Below are positions 1-6,932 of a stretch of DNA of 13,913 nt, one piece after another. The stretch is taken from NCBI RefSeq assembly GCF_018373095.1, contig NZ_JAHAHT010000039.1:1-13913 (forward strand). Direction: 5' to 3'. Positions within the stretch are counted from its first letter, which is position 1. Each line of letters begins with the position of its first letter. A program made the translations under genes and the position numbers. The notes under the pieces are model-generated. The model did no database searches. It worked only from the letters and a program-made list of their open reading frames with translations, and was not told the DNA's origin. This stretch comes from Haemophilus parahaemolyticus. Lineage in GTDB: Bacteria > Pseudomonadota > Gammaproteobacteria > Enterobacterales > Pasteurellaceae.

Positions 1-467
1 TACCTTGTCTTCCTTATTTGGAACAGAAGCGGCACTGGTATTCAATTGCGGATGGCTTTAATATCGAAAGTTTAACCGTTGCACCAACTGACGATGAAAG
101 TCTGTCACGTATGACTATTGTGGCAAACGGTGACGAGAAAATTTTAGAGCAGATCGAAAAACAACTGCACAAACTTATTGATGTGTTTAAAGTGATTAAC
201 CTCAGTGCGTGCGAACACGTAGAACGTGAAGTGTTGCTATTAAAAGTGCGTGCAACAGGCTCTGCCCGCGATGAATTGAAACGAATGACCGATATTTTCC
301 GTGGTCAAATCGTGGACATCGCTCCAAAACTTTACACCATTCAATTAACAGGTACGAGTGAAAAACTTAATGCCTTTATTGAAGCGGTAAAAGCAGAAAC
401 AACCATTATCGAAATCGTGCGTTCAGGGATTATTAGTCTCTCTCGCGGTGAGAATAATTGTTTGTAA
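1..467 (+). CDS. ilvH: Acetolactate synthase small (regulatory) subunit, 5'-partial with a scrambled N-terminus
   Basis: Regulatory subunit of acetohydroxyacid synthase III, which makes the first common intermediate of valine, leucine and isoleucine synthesis and gives valine feedback inhibition through its ACT domain. From about position 54 the frame matches IlvH closely: GFNIESLTVAPTDD, then LEQIEKQLHKLIDVFKV, FRGQIVDIAPKLYTIQL and a C-terminal RSGIISLSRGE; the stop is at 465-467. The first 50 bases do not give the family's conserved N-terminus in this frame. Frame 2 gives TLSSLFGTEAAL, which resembles ILSVLLENEAGAL, the expected residues 4-16. About 17 bases therefore seem to be missing, with a frame change, before position 54. 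The TTG at 18 opens the frame but is not a convincing start. The large subunit ilvI would be expected upstream, outside the window. Identity is sure; whether the gene is intact is not. Confidence 0.88.
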   Translation, partial: PCLPYLEQKRHWYSIADGFNIESLTVAPTDDESLSRMTIVANGDEKILEQIEKQLHKLIDVFKVINLSACEHVEREVLLLKVRATGSARDELKRMTDIFRGQIVDIAPKLYTIQLTGTSEKLNAFIEAVKAETTIIEIVRSGIISLSRGENNCL

Positions 468-470
468 TGT

Positions 471-507
471 TAATTGGCCTCTGTCCTAATAGGAGAGAGG
501 CCAATTA
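471..507. terminator. Hairpin terminator between convergent ilvH and serS
   Basis: A perfect 12-bp stem (471-482 with 496-507, arm TAATTGGCCTCT) is followed inward by one mismatch and a further CCT/AGG stem. It begins 3 bases after the ilvH stop and ends 18 bases before the serS stop. The + strand side runs into TTATTTACTT, a weak T-tract, so it suits ilvH best but probably stops transcription from both sides. Confidence 0.75.
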
Positions 508-525
508 TTATTTACTTAAAGAGGC

Positions 526-1833
526 TTAAACGGTAATCACTTCTACCCCACCCATATATGGGCGTAATACTTCTGGCACAGTAATTGAACCGTCAGCATT
601 TTGGTAGTTTTCTAACACTGCAACAAGGGTTCGACCAACCGCTAAACCAGAACCGTTTAAGGTGTGAACCAGACGGGTTTTCTTATCATTTTTCGCTTTG
701 CAACGAGCTGTCATACGGCGAGCTTGGAAATCCCACATATTTGAGCAAGAAGAAATTTCACGGTAAGTATCTTGAGCAGGTAACCATACTTCTAAATCGT
801 AAGTTTTGCAAGAACCGAAGCCCATATCGCCCGTGCAGAGTAATACTTTGCGGTATGGTAAGCCTAAAAGTTGTAATACTTTTTCAGCATGTCCCGTTAA
901 TTCTTCTAATGCTTCCATTGATTTTTCAGGTGCAACGATTTGTACCATTTCCACTTTTTCGAACTGGTGCATACGGATTAAACCGCGAGTATCGCGACCG
1001 TAAGAGCCTGCTTCTGAACGGAAACAAGGGGTGTGAGCGGTCAATTTTAACGGAAGTTTTTCTTCTTCAATAATTTCATCGCGTACTAAGTTCGTCACTG
1101 GTACTTCAGCGGTTGGAATTAAGCTAAATGAGCGTTGAACTTCGTTAGGATCTTGACCTGTTAATGGTTGAGTGTGGAACAAATCTTCCCCAAATTTTGG
1201 CAATTGACCTGTGCCGAATAAGCTGTCGTGGTTTACTAAGAATGGTACGTTTGTTTCTACATAACCGTGTTGTTCGGTGTGTAAATCCAGCATAAATTGC
1301 GATAACGCACGGTGTAAGCGGGCTAATTTACCTTTCATTACCACAAAACGGCTTGCGGTTAATTTTGCACCAGCACTAAAATCTAATCCGCCTAAGTTTT
1401 CACCTAGGGTTACGTGATCTTTAATTTCAAAATCAAATTGACGTGGTTCGCCCCAACGAGCGACTTCTAAGTTTTCGCTATCGTCTTTACCTAATGGCAC
1501 TTCTTCCGCAGGTAAATTTGGTACATTTAAAAGCAACTCTTTAATTTGCACTTGCACTTCATCAAGAGCTTTTTTCGCTTCATTAAGCTCATTGCCCATA
1601 TTATCCACTTCCGCCAATAATGCAGAAATATCTTCACCACGTGCTTTTGCTGCACCGATATTTTTAGAACGAGCATTGCGTTCTGCCTGTAAAGTTTCCG
1701 TTTTCACTTGCAATACTTTGCGTTTTTCTTCTAACGCTTTGACTTGCTCAACATCTAAAATAAAATTACGTTTGATTTTAAGTGCGTTTGCTACTTCATC
1801 TAAGTGAGTACGCAGTAAGTTTTGGTCTATCAT
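526..1833 (-). CDS. serS: Seryl-tRNA synthetase
   Basis: Charges tRNA-Ser, and tRNA-Sec in the first step of selenocysteine synthesis, with serine in the cytoplasm. At 435 aa it has normal bacterial length. Residues about 1-105 are the charged, Lys/Glu-rich coiled-coil tRNA-binding arm. The class II catalytic core follows: the TAE serine-binding loop at 241-243, motif 2 at 271-295 beginning FRSEAGSYGRDTRGL with the ATP-binding arginine R272, and motif 3 at 392-410 (LNGSGLAVGRTLVAVLENY, R401). The ATG at 1833 has a good AAGGA site 9 bases upstream. It lies 22 bases downstream of smpB, so the two are probably co-transcribed. Its product is also needed upstream of the selenocysteine codon read in fdnG in this window. 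No defects seen. Confidence 0.98.
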   Translation of the reverse strand: MIDQNLLRTHLDEVANALKIKRNFILDVEQVKALEEKRKVLQVKTETLQAERNARSKNIGAAKARGEDISALLAEVDNMGNELNEAKKALDEVQVQIKELLLNVPNLPAEEVPLGKDDSENLEVARWGEPRQFDFEIKDHVTLGENLGGLDFSAGAKLTASRFVVMKGKLARLHRALSQFMLDLHTEQHGYVETNVPFLVNHDSLFGTGQLPKFGEDLFHTQPLTGQDPNEVQRSFSLIPTAEVPVTNLVRDEIIEEEKLPLKLTAHTPCFRSEAGSYGRDTRGLIRMHQFEKVEMVQIVAPEKSMEALEELTGHAEKVLQLLGLPYRKVLLCTGDMGFGSCKTYDLEVWLPAQDTYREISSCSNMWDFQARRMTARCKAKNDKKTRLVHTLNGSGLAVGRTLVAVLENYQNADGSITVPEVLRPYMGGVEVITV

Positions 1834-1855
1834 CTTATATTCCTTTTGTTAAAAA

Positions 1856-2335
1856 TTAGCCACGAGCAGCGTTTTTCATAATGCGTTGTTTTGCAACTTG
1901 CCACTCGCGATCTTTAATATCTTCACGTTTATCGTGCAGTTTTTTACCTTTCGCTACGCCAATTTTCACTTTTGCCCAGGCTGCTTTCCAGTAAACAGAA
2001 AGTGCTACAACAGTCATCCCATCACGGTTTACTTTACCAAAGAGAGAGTCTAGTTCACGTTTGTTGAGCAACAATTTACGGGTGCGTGTTGGGTCTGCCA
2101 CGATATGGGTAGACGCCACGTTTAATGGGGTGATGGTCGCCCCAAATAAAAAGGCTTCGCCATTACGGAAAGTAACATAGCTATCACCAATATTTGCCTT
2201 TCCTGCACGTAAGGATTTTACTTCCCAGCCTTGTAATTCTAAGCCTGCTTCAATTTCTTCTTCGATAAAATATTCGTGACGAGCACGCTTATTTAATGCG
2301 ATGGTATTCGAAGCTACTTTTGGTTTCTTTGCCAT
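1856..2335 (-). CDS. smpB: SsrA (tmRNA)-binding protein SmpB
   Basis: Binds tmRNA and brings it to stalled ribosomes for trans-translation, which rescues the ribosome and tags the unfinished protein for degradation. The 159-aa length is that of the family. Visible signatures are the basic N-terminus, KRARHEYFIEEEIEAGLEL at 16-34, QGWEVKSLRAGKANI just after it, and the basic C-terminal region with GKKLHDKREDIKDREW, whose tail enters the empty mRNA channel. It starts 36 bases after the ycjX stop and ends 22 bases before serS, so the three same-strand genes could share a transcript. No tmRNA gene is recognisable in the window. Confidence 0.97.
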   Translation of the reverse strand: MAKKPKVASNTIALNKRARHEYFIEEEIEAGLELQGWEVKSLRAGKANIGDSYVTFRNGEAFLFGATITPLNVASTHIVADPTRTRKLLLNKRELDSLFGKVNRDGMTVVALSVYWKAAWAKVKIGVAKGKKLHDKREDIKDREWQVAKQRIMKNAARG

Positions 2336-2371
2336 AATTCAATTCTTGTTAAAAATAAAACCGATTTTACC

Positions 2372-3775
2372 CTAATCTAACATATCAGCCAATAAAAACT
2401 GTAGCACTGCATCCATCCGTAAATGTGGAATAGGCTCATCATATTCAATATGTTTCGGTTCAAACTGGTCAAAATCGAACTGATTATATTGCCAATAACT
2501 GGCATTCGGCAAACGGCTCGGTACGCTACCTGGATAAGTGACCGACACTTGTGATGAGTTATTGGAACGCACGCCTTTTACCGCTTTGAAAGATTGCCCT
2601 CCTTTAGTGACATTTACCACATCAGTCGTTTTAATACTCGAAATCGCATAGTAGCCTAGCCCTTTTATGCCATCGAAAGCGGTATGATTTCCGCCTTCTA
2701 ATACTAATTGACGCATTAAACTTTCTAAATTCGGAATTTGTTCTGGTGTAATATGATCGGCTTTGGTCGCTAAAAATAACAATTTATCAATATGTGCGGA
2801 AAAAAGGCGAGAAAATAAATTTCTCGTGCCATAATGAAAATGTTTAAACAATTGCTGCAAGCCGATTTTCATCTCCATAAATTCATGATAACCGTGATTT
2901 AATGGCGTTAAACAATCAGCTAAAATTACCTGACGATCAAAACGAGAAAAATAATGATCATAAAACGGTTTTACTATTTTTTGCTGGTAATGGTAATAGC
3001 GTTTTTCCAACATTTTATAGGTGCTATTTTTATCTGCTTTTTCTAATTTTCCCCAATCCGTTTCCGTTAAATTTAATAATGGAAAGAATTGTAGAACAGG
3101 TGCACCTTGCATATTTTGATCAGGTAGCACAAATCGCCCAGGTTGAATATACTGCATTCCGTTTGCTTTGCATTCTAATAAATAAGCGGTGTATTTTTCA
3201 CTTAAATTTGCAAGTTGGTTTTCATCGGCTTTTGTAAAAAGATCCAAATTTTCGACCGCTTGTAACCATTCTTTCGCTAACTCTGCACGTTTTCCAGTGT
3301 GTACTAATTGCTGTGCTTCGCACCATTCTTTAAAAGATTGATTTAAAATTGGTAAATCCAGCAGCCATTCCCCTGGGTAGTCAAAAATATCCAGATAGAG
3401 CGTATTTTCTTCTGCTAAATGGCGAGAAATGCCCTTACGTTTATAGCGAATGGCTAAGCGAATTTCACTGATGCCACGCGTGGAATCGCACCAACGTGCA
3501 GGTATTTCTTCTAAACATTGACGATTTTTATCATATTCAAAACGAGGAATGGTTAAATCCCCCTGTTCAATGCGTTTGACTGAGACAATTTGCCCCGATT
3601 TTACTGCCTGAAATAGGGGTAGGTTTGCTGTTTGATAGTGCAAAAGTTGATCAACCAGGCTAGTAATAAACGCCGTTTTTCCGCTTCGGCTTAATCCTGT
3701 TACCGCCAAGCGTAAGTGGTTATCTAAGCCACGTTGAACTAAGGTTTGGAGTTCATTTTTAATTCGATTAAACAT
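2372..3775 (-). CDS. ycjX: YcjX-family P-loop nucleotide-binding protein (DUF463)
   Basis: The 467-aa protein belongs to the YcjX family of stress-associated P-loop NTPases; the family's cellular role is not firmly established. The Walker A loop is at 27-34 (GLSRSGKT). LDIFDYPGEW at 129-137 carries the DxxG-type switch II motif (D132, G135), and LATKADHI at 335-342 is a G4-like TKAD guanine-specificity motif. No signal peptide or membrane segment is seen. In E. coli, ycjX belongs to the phage-shock (psp) regulon and is followed by its membrane partner ycjF; here the next gene is smpB and no ycjF is present in the window. The start is the ATG at 3775, where the upstream ribosome site is weak. 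An exact A. pleuropneumoniae-type USS lies inside the gene at 3255-3263. Confidence 0.93.
   Translation of the reverse strand: MFNRIKNELQTLVQRGLDNHLRLAVTGLSRSGKTAFITSLVDQLLHYQTANLPLFQAVKSGQIVSVKRIEQGDLTIPRFEYDKNRQCLEEIPARWCDSTRGISEIRLAIRYKRKGISRHLAEENTLYLDIFDYPGEWLLDLPILNQSFKEWCEAQQLVHTGKRAELAKEWLQAVENLDLFTKADENQLANLSEKYTAYLLECKANGMQYIQPGRFVLPDQNMQGAPVLQFFPLLNLTETDWGKLEKADKNSTYKMLEKRYYHYQQKIVKPFYDHYFSRFDRQVILADCLTPLNHGYHEFMEMKIGLQQLFKHFHYGTRNLFSRLFSAHIDKLLFLATKADHITPEQIPNLESLMRQLVLEGGNHTAFDGIKGLGYYAISSIKTTDVVNVTKGGQSFKAVKGVRSNNSSQVSVTYPGSVPSRLPNASYWQYNQFDFDQFEPKHIEYDEPIPHLRMDAVLQFLLADMLD
3255..3263 (-). repeat. DNA uptake signal sequence, Apl type, exact core
   Basis: The minus strand reads ACAAGCGGT, the exact core of the uptake signal of the A. 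pleuropneumoniae/M. haemolytica branch, and is flanked by T on one side and CG on the other. It lies inside ycjX. Near-exact copies elsewhere in the window support a species of that branch. Confidence 0.75.
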
Positions 3776-3832
3776 AATAGGTTTTCTGATAAAATAATCT
3801 TCCGATCATATCAAAAATAGGCAGAACAAAAA

Positions 3833-4666
3833 ATGGAAAATGAGATTGAGTTAAAGATAATGCTTGATGAGCAAAATATTGCACCTGTTAGCGAATGGCT
3901 TGCCAAGCAACATATTTTAGACGAGAGAGAAACCACATTAGGCAATACTTATTTCGATACGCCAGAACAATATTTTGCCGAGCATCAAATGGGCTTTCGT
4001 GTAAGAGTGAAAAATCATTGCTATGAAATGACTCTGAAAACTAAAGGTGAAATTGTTGGCGGCTTACATATTCGCCCTGAATATAATCTGCCACTAGAGA
4101 ATGAAAAGCCTGATTTTAAGCGGTTGGTTTTGCACTTTAATTTGCAAATTGAAGACGCAGAGCAGCTTGCTGAAGCACTCACACCTACCTTTAGCACAGA
4201 TTTTATACGCTATCAATGGCTAATTGAAATAAACCAATCACAAATTGAAGTGGTGCTTGATCAAGGCGAAGTAAAAAATCCATTCGGTTCAGAAAAAATT
4301 TGTGAGCTTGAATTTGAATTAAAAACAGGAGCATTAGCGGATATTTTTCAGCTTATTGAGCAAATGCCCAAATTAGATGGAATGTGGTTAAGCAGTTTAA
4401 GCAAAGCACAACGCGGTTATATTGTTGGCAGGCCTGAGCGTTTTAAACAAGAAATTTTACAAGCACTCCAAAAAGAGAAAAATTATACACTGGAACAGCA
4501 ATTAGCCGATTATTTACGCCTTTATCCAGATGAAGAAATTTATCAAATTTTTGTGAGAGAATTTCCGGAGTTTAATAAGAATGAAATAATAAAATTACAG
4601 GGATATTTAAAAAGCAAAGAATATTTAGAAAGAAATATAAATTTATTAAATAATAAAATGTTTTGA
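3833..4666 (+). CDS. CYTH-domain protein, YgiF-like inorganic triphosphatase without a CHAD domain
   Basis: Member of the CYTH (triphosphate tunnel metalloenzyme) family, which binds triphosphate and metal ions inside a beta-barrel. The hallmark ExExK is at E4-E6-K8. Further tunnel residues are YFDTP at 40-44, R56 and R58 in GFRVRVK, K69 and K71, the acidic ELEFELK at 158-164, and SKAQRGY at 190-196. E. coli YgiF, an inorganic triphosphatase, is about 430 aa because a CHAD domain follows the CYTH domain. This protein is only 277 aa: after about residue 200 it has some 75 residues with no CHAD signature and a very AT-rich, Asn/Lys-rich end. It is divergent from ycjX across 57 bases and followed by a hairpin terminator. 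Substrate is inferred from the family; adenylate cyclase class IV or thiamine triphosphatase activity is less likely but not excluded. Confidence 0.85.
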   Translation: MENEIELKIMLDEQNIAPVSEWLAKQHILDERETTLGNTYFDTPEQYFAEHQMGFRVRVKNHCYEMTLKTKGEIVGGLHIRPEYNLPLENEKPDFKRLVLHFNLQIEDAEQLAEALTPTFSTDFIRYQWLIEINQSQIEVVLDQGEVKNPFGSEKICELEFELKTGALADIFQLIEQMPKLDGMWLSSLSKAQRGYIVGRPERFKQEILQALQKEKNYTLEQQLADYLRLYPDEEIYQIFVREFPEFNKNEIIKLQGYLKSKEYLERNINLLNNKMF

Positions 4667-4691
4667 AATATTTACAAGCATGAATATAATC

Positions 4692-4732
4692 AAGTGGCGA
4701 AATTTACAAAAATCTTGTAGATTTCACCGCTT
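4692..4732. terminator. Hairpin terminator made of a decayed inverted pair of Apl-type USS
   Basis: Arms 4692-4709 and 4715-4732 pair over 18 positions with one mismatch and two G-T pairs around a 5-base loop, 26 bases after the CYTH gene stop. TTTTGCTTTG follows the + side. The left arm reads CAAGTGGCGAAATTT and the right arm AAATTT-type sequence into ACCGCTT. This matches two facing Apl-type USS with their AT-rich flanks, each carrying one or two changes. Confidence 0.65.
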
Positions 4733-5016
4733 TTGCTTTGCATTAATTATCTCACCGCTTCTCTTCCAGCAACCTAACACGCCGACTTACGCTTCTACAC
4801 TATTTCATTGGTGACAGAAAAAGTGTTAGCGTTTTTGAAGTAGTATTTGTAATTTGTTAGAACAAAAAGACCGCTTGTTTTCAGTTACTTATGGAGGTGT
4901 TGCAGGTAGAAAATTAGTAAGCTAACAAAAAATGCCAAAAAATTCACTATCGTAAAGATATTGCATGTTTATTTTAATTGAATAGATAAAAAATTTATTG
5001 AGTGTGATAGGCATCA
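4733..5016. other. Non-coding stretch between the CYTH gene and ilvY, content unexplained
   Basis: These 284 bases hold no convincing gene. Positions about 4754-4845 are noticeably richer in G+C than the very AT-rich flanks. CTAACAC at 4774-4780 faces GTGTTAG at 4823-4829, and TTTGTTAG at 4853-4860 faces CTAACAAA at 4922-4929. One exact USS lies at 4870-4878. Short translated pieces, such as about 28 codons ending VTYGGVAGRKLVS before 4926, match nothing I recognise. It could be a gene remnant, a small RNA locus or plain spacer. No strong terminator for ilvY is visible next to its stop. Confidence 0.4.
4870..4878 (-). repeat. DNA uptake signal sequence, Apl type, exact core
   Basis: The minus strand reads ACAAGCGGT exactly, in the non-coding stretch downstream of the CYTH gene. 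It is unpaired: no facing copy lies within hairpin distance, unlike the USS-derived terminator at 4692-4732. Confidence 0.75.
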
Positions 5017-5895
5017 TTAAGCAAACAATGCCCAAAAAGCCTTAATAATCGGCTCTTGTAAGCGTTTTGTTTGAACACAAATACCTAACTCAAAAGGCTT
5101 AATAGGCTTATTTAAGTTAAGATAAGAAACTTGGTTTGCCACGGGGCTATGTTTAATGACTACATCAGGTAATAACGCTACACCACATCCTAATGCCACC
5201 ATCGGCACAATTGCCTCGTGCCCCGCAACTGTTGCGTAAATCTTTGGCTCTTTAATTTTTTGCGATTTAAACCATGCTTCAATTCGTAACCGAGCGGGTC
5301 CTTCAAGCGGTAGAATAAATGGCATATTTTGCCAATCAATTGGATCTTGTTGCAGCAATTGCGTAGCTGAACAGGCTACTCGCGGAATAATCAGCGAAAG
5401 CGTAATATTATCAATATGTTGAAAAGCAACATTATTTGGCAAATTATTAGGCTTACCAGCGAGGGAAATATCCGCTTGTAGTGAATGTACTGCACCGACT
5501 GCGTGAGCAGGGTCACCGGTAATCAACTTAATTTCGACTTTCGGATAACGTTGACGAAATTTCTCCAGCATTGCAGGTAAATGGCTATAAGCCGCCGTGA
5601 CTGAGCAGAAAAGCTGCAATTCCCCCTCTAATTCCCCTTGGTGAGGGGAAAGGGCATTCTTTATTACTTGCCAATCTGCCCAATTCTGTTTTGCAAATTC
5701 TAAGAATTTTTTGCCTGCTTCTGTAAGATGAACTTGGCGATTATCTCTTACTAATAGTGGTTGCTCCACTTCTTCTTCCATTCGCTGAATATGGCGAGTA
5801 AGGGTGGATGCACTCATATAGTTTTTTTCTGCCGTGCGAATAAAACTACGAGTTTGAGCGAGATCTAAAAAGAGTTTTAATGATTGAAAGTCCAT
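5017..5895 (-). CDS. ilvY: LysR-type regulator IlvY
   Basis: Transcription activator that in enterobacteria responds to acetolactate/acetohydroxybutyrate and switches on ilvC, the acetohydroxyacid isomeroreductase gene. At 292 aa it has LysR length. Residues 1-60 form the winged helix-turn-helix (MDFQSLKLFLDLAQTRSFI, then STLTRHIQRMEEE). The effector domain carries IlvY-specific stretches: FCSVTAAYSHLPAMLEKFR, EIKLITGDPAHAV, IYATVAGHEAIVPMVALGCG and PFELGICVQTKRLQEPIIKA. The match across the whole length makes IlvY more likely than a generic LysR protein. Context is unusual: ilvC is not next to it. Instead it begins 6 bases after the fdhD stop, with no Shine-Dalgarno sequence in the gap (AACCATTT before ATG), which suggests translation coupled to fdhD. 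Confidence 0.9.
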   Translation of the reverse strand: MDFQSLKLFLDLAQTRSFIRTAEKNYMSASTLTRHIQRMEEEVEQPLLVRDNRQVHLTEAGKKFLEFAKQNWADWQVIKNALSPHQGELEGELQLFCSVTAAYSHLPAMLEKFRQRYPKVEIKLITGDPAHAVGAVHSLQADISLAGKPNNLPNNVAFQHIDNITLSLIIPRVACSATQLLQQDPIDWQNMPFILPLEGPARLRIEAWFKSQKIKEPKIYATVAGHEAIVPMVALGCGVALLPDVVIKHSPVANQVSYLNLNKPIKPFELGICVQTKRLQEPIIKAFWALFA

Positions 5896-5901
5896 AAATG
5901 G

Positions 5902-6714
5902 TTATTTAATAATAAGGCGAGATATGCCCGAATAAACCGTCGCTTTGCCTTTACGGGTAAAGCCGAGTAAGCTAAATCCATTTTCTCGTGCCATTTTGAC
6001 TGCCATTTCAGTGGTAGCGGAAATGGCACATAACATTTCTATCCCTGCTGCAACGCATTTCTGCACCATTTCAAAACTGGCTCGACTTGTTACAAACACA
6101 AAGCCAAGAGGTTCATTGTTTGCAACGTACCAACCAATGAGTTTATCTAAGGCAACGTGTCTGCCAACATCTTCTCGAATGGCAAGTAATTTACCCTCAG
6201 GGCTAAAAAATGCGGCTGCATGGCTTGCACCTGTTTCTTTGGAAAGCTGTTGGGCTTGTTCTAATTGCTCAAGTGAGTGATTAAAAATAAGCGGGTTGAT
6301 GTTTGATAAGCGGTCAGATTTTTTAACTAAATTACAACTCTGTTTAATTTGTTCTAATTGTTCTACACCACAAATGCCACAACCTGTTCTGCCTGCCATT
6401 GAGCGGCGTTTTTCTTTTAATTCAACAAAACGGCGGGTGCTAATTTCTAATTGCACCTCTATGCCATTGCATTGCGTAATAATATCTATGCCGTAAATTT
6501 CTGACTTGTTAGAAATAATGCCTTCCGAAAGTGAAAAGCCAATCGCAAAATCTTCCAAATTATTTGGCGTGCACATCATAACGACATGAGAAATACCGTT
6601 ATACACTAAAGCAACAGGTATTTCACGAATAAGACTATCTTCACACGGATATACTGTTATGGATTGATCCGCTATATTTAAACGAGTAGCATTTATTTTG
6701 TGTAAAATATTCAT
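5902..6714 (-). CDS. fdhD: Formate dehydrogenase accessory sulfurtransferase FdhD
   Basis: Moves sulfur from the cysteine desulfurase IscS to the molybdenum bis-guanine-dinucleotide cofactor before it is inserted into formate dehydrogenase; without it the enzyme is inactive. At 270 aa it has family length. The sulfur-carrying CxxC pair is C112 and C115 in RTGCGICGVEQL. Other family stretches are EIPVALVYNGISHVVMMC at 31-48, FAIGFSLSEGII, REDVGRHVALDKLIG, SRASFEMVQKCVAAGIE and GKATVYSG near the end. It is divergent from fdnG, whose product it activates, with 260 bases between the two starts. The ATG at 6714 has an AT-only leader without a Shine-Dalgarno sequence, so translation may be weak. 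A Fur-like box lies 30-44 bases upstream of the start. Confidence 0.97.
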   Translation of the reverse strand: MNILHKINATRLNIADQSITVYPCEDSLIREIPVALVYNGISHVVMMCTPNNLEDFAIGFSLSEGIISNKSEIYGIDIITQCNGIEVQLEISTRRFVELKEKRRSMAGRTGCGICGVEQLEQIKQSCNLVKKSDRLSNINPLIFNHSLEQLEQAQQLSKETGASHAAAFFSPEGKLLAIREDVGRHVALDKLIGWYVANNEPLGFVFVTSRASFEMVQKCVAAGIEMLCAISATTEMAVKMARENGFSLLGFTRKGKATVYSGISRLIIK

Positions 6715-6743
6715 ATATATTTTTAATATTTAATTTTAATAAA

Positions 6744-6758
6744 TAAGAATTATTCTCA
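6744..6758 (-). promoter_or_regulatory. Fur-box-like 7-1-7 near-palindrome upstream of fdhD
   Basis: The minus strand reads TGAGAAT-A-ATTCTTA. Against the Fur 7-1-7 consensus TGATAAT-N-ATTATCA it matches 11 of 14 positions, and its own halves agree in 6 of 7. A possible -35 hexamer TTGAGA overlaps it, so iron-bound Fur could block fdhD transcription. In such AT-rich DNA a chance match is quite possible. Confidence 0.35.
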
Positions 6759-6932
6759 ACAATATTATTTTAATGAATTAAATTTTAAATAGATCAAAGA
6801 ATAATTAGATTTATTAAATTTACTAAAGATGGGGTATGGTTTATTATAGCCAAAGGTAAAATAATTGTTAAATAATACAACTCAATAAAATTGGGTTTGT
6901 AATATGACGATGTATTTTACATTTTAAACATC

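Noticed and set aside
18..20. TTG at 18 as the real ilvH start
   Set aside because: It gives EQKRHWYSIAD in place of the conserved IlvH N-terminus, lies about where residue 9-10 should be, and has no ribosome site visible before it.
585..1073. Plus-strand ORF of 162 codons inside serS
   Set aside because: It is the reverse-strand shadow of a complete, highly conserved serS, with no recognisable protein features of its own.
2902..3237. Plus-strand ORF of 111 codons inside ycjX
   Set aside because: Shadow of ycjX; low-complexity Phe/Leu-rich translation typical of antisense reading of AT-rich genes.
4823..4926. Short frame of about 28 codons ending VTYGGVAGRKLVS as a small gene or remnant
   Set aside because: No start codon with a ribosome site, a stop directly upstream, and no family I can recognise; kept only as part of the unexplained non-coding stretch.
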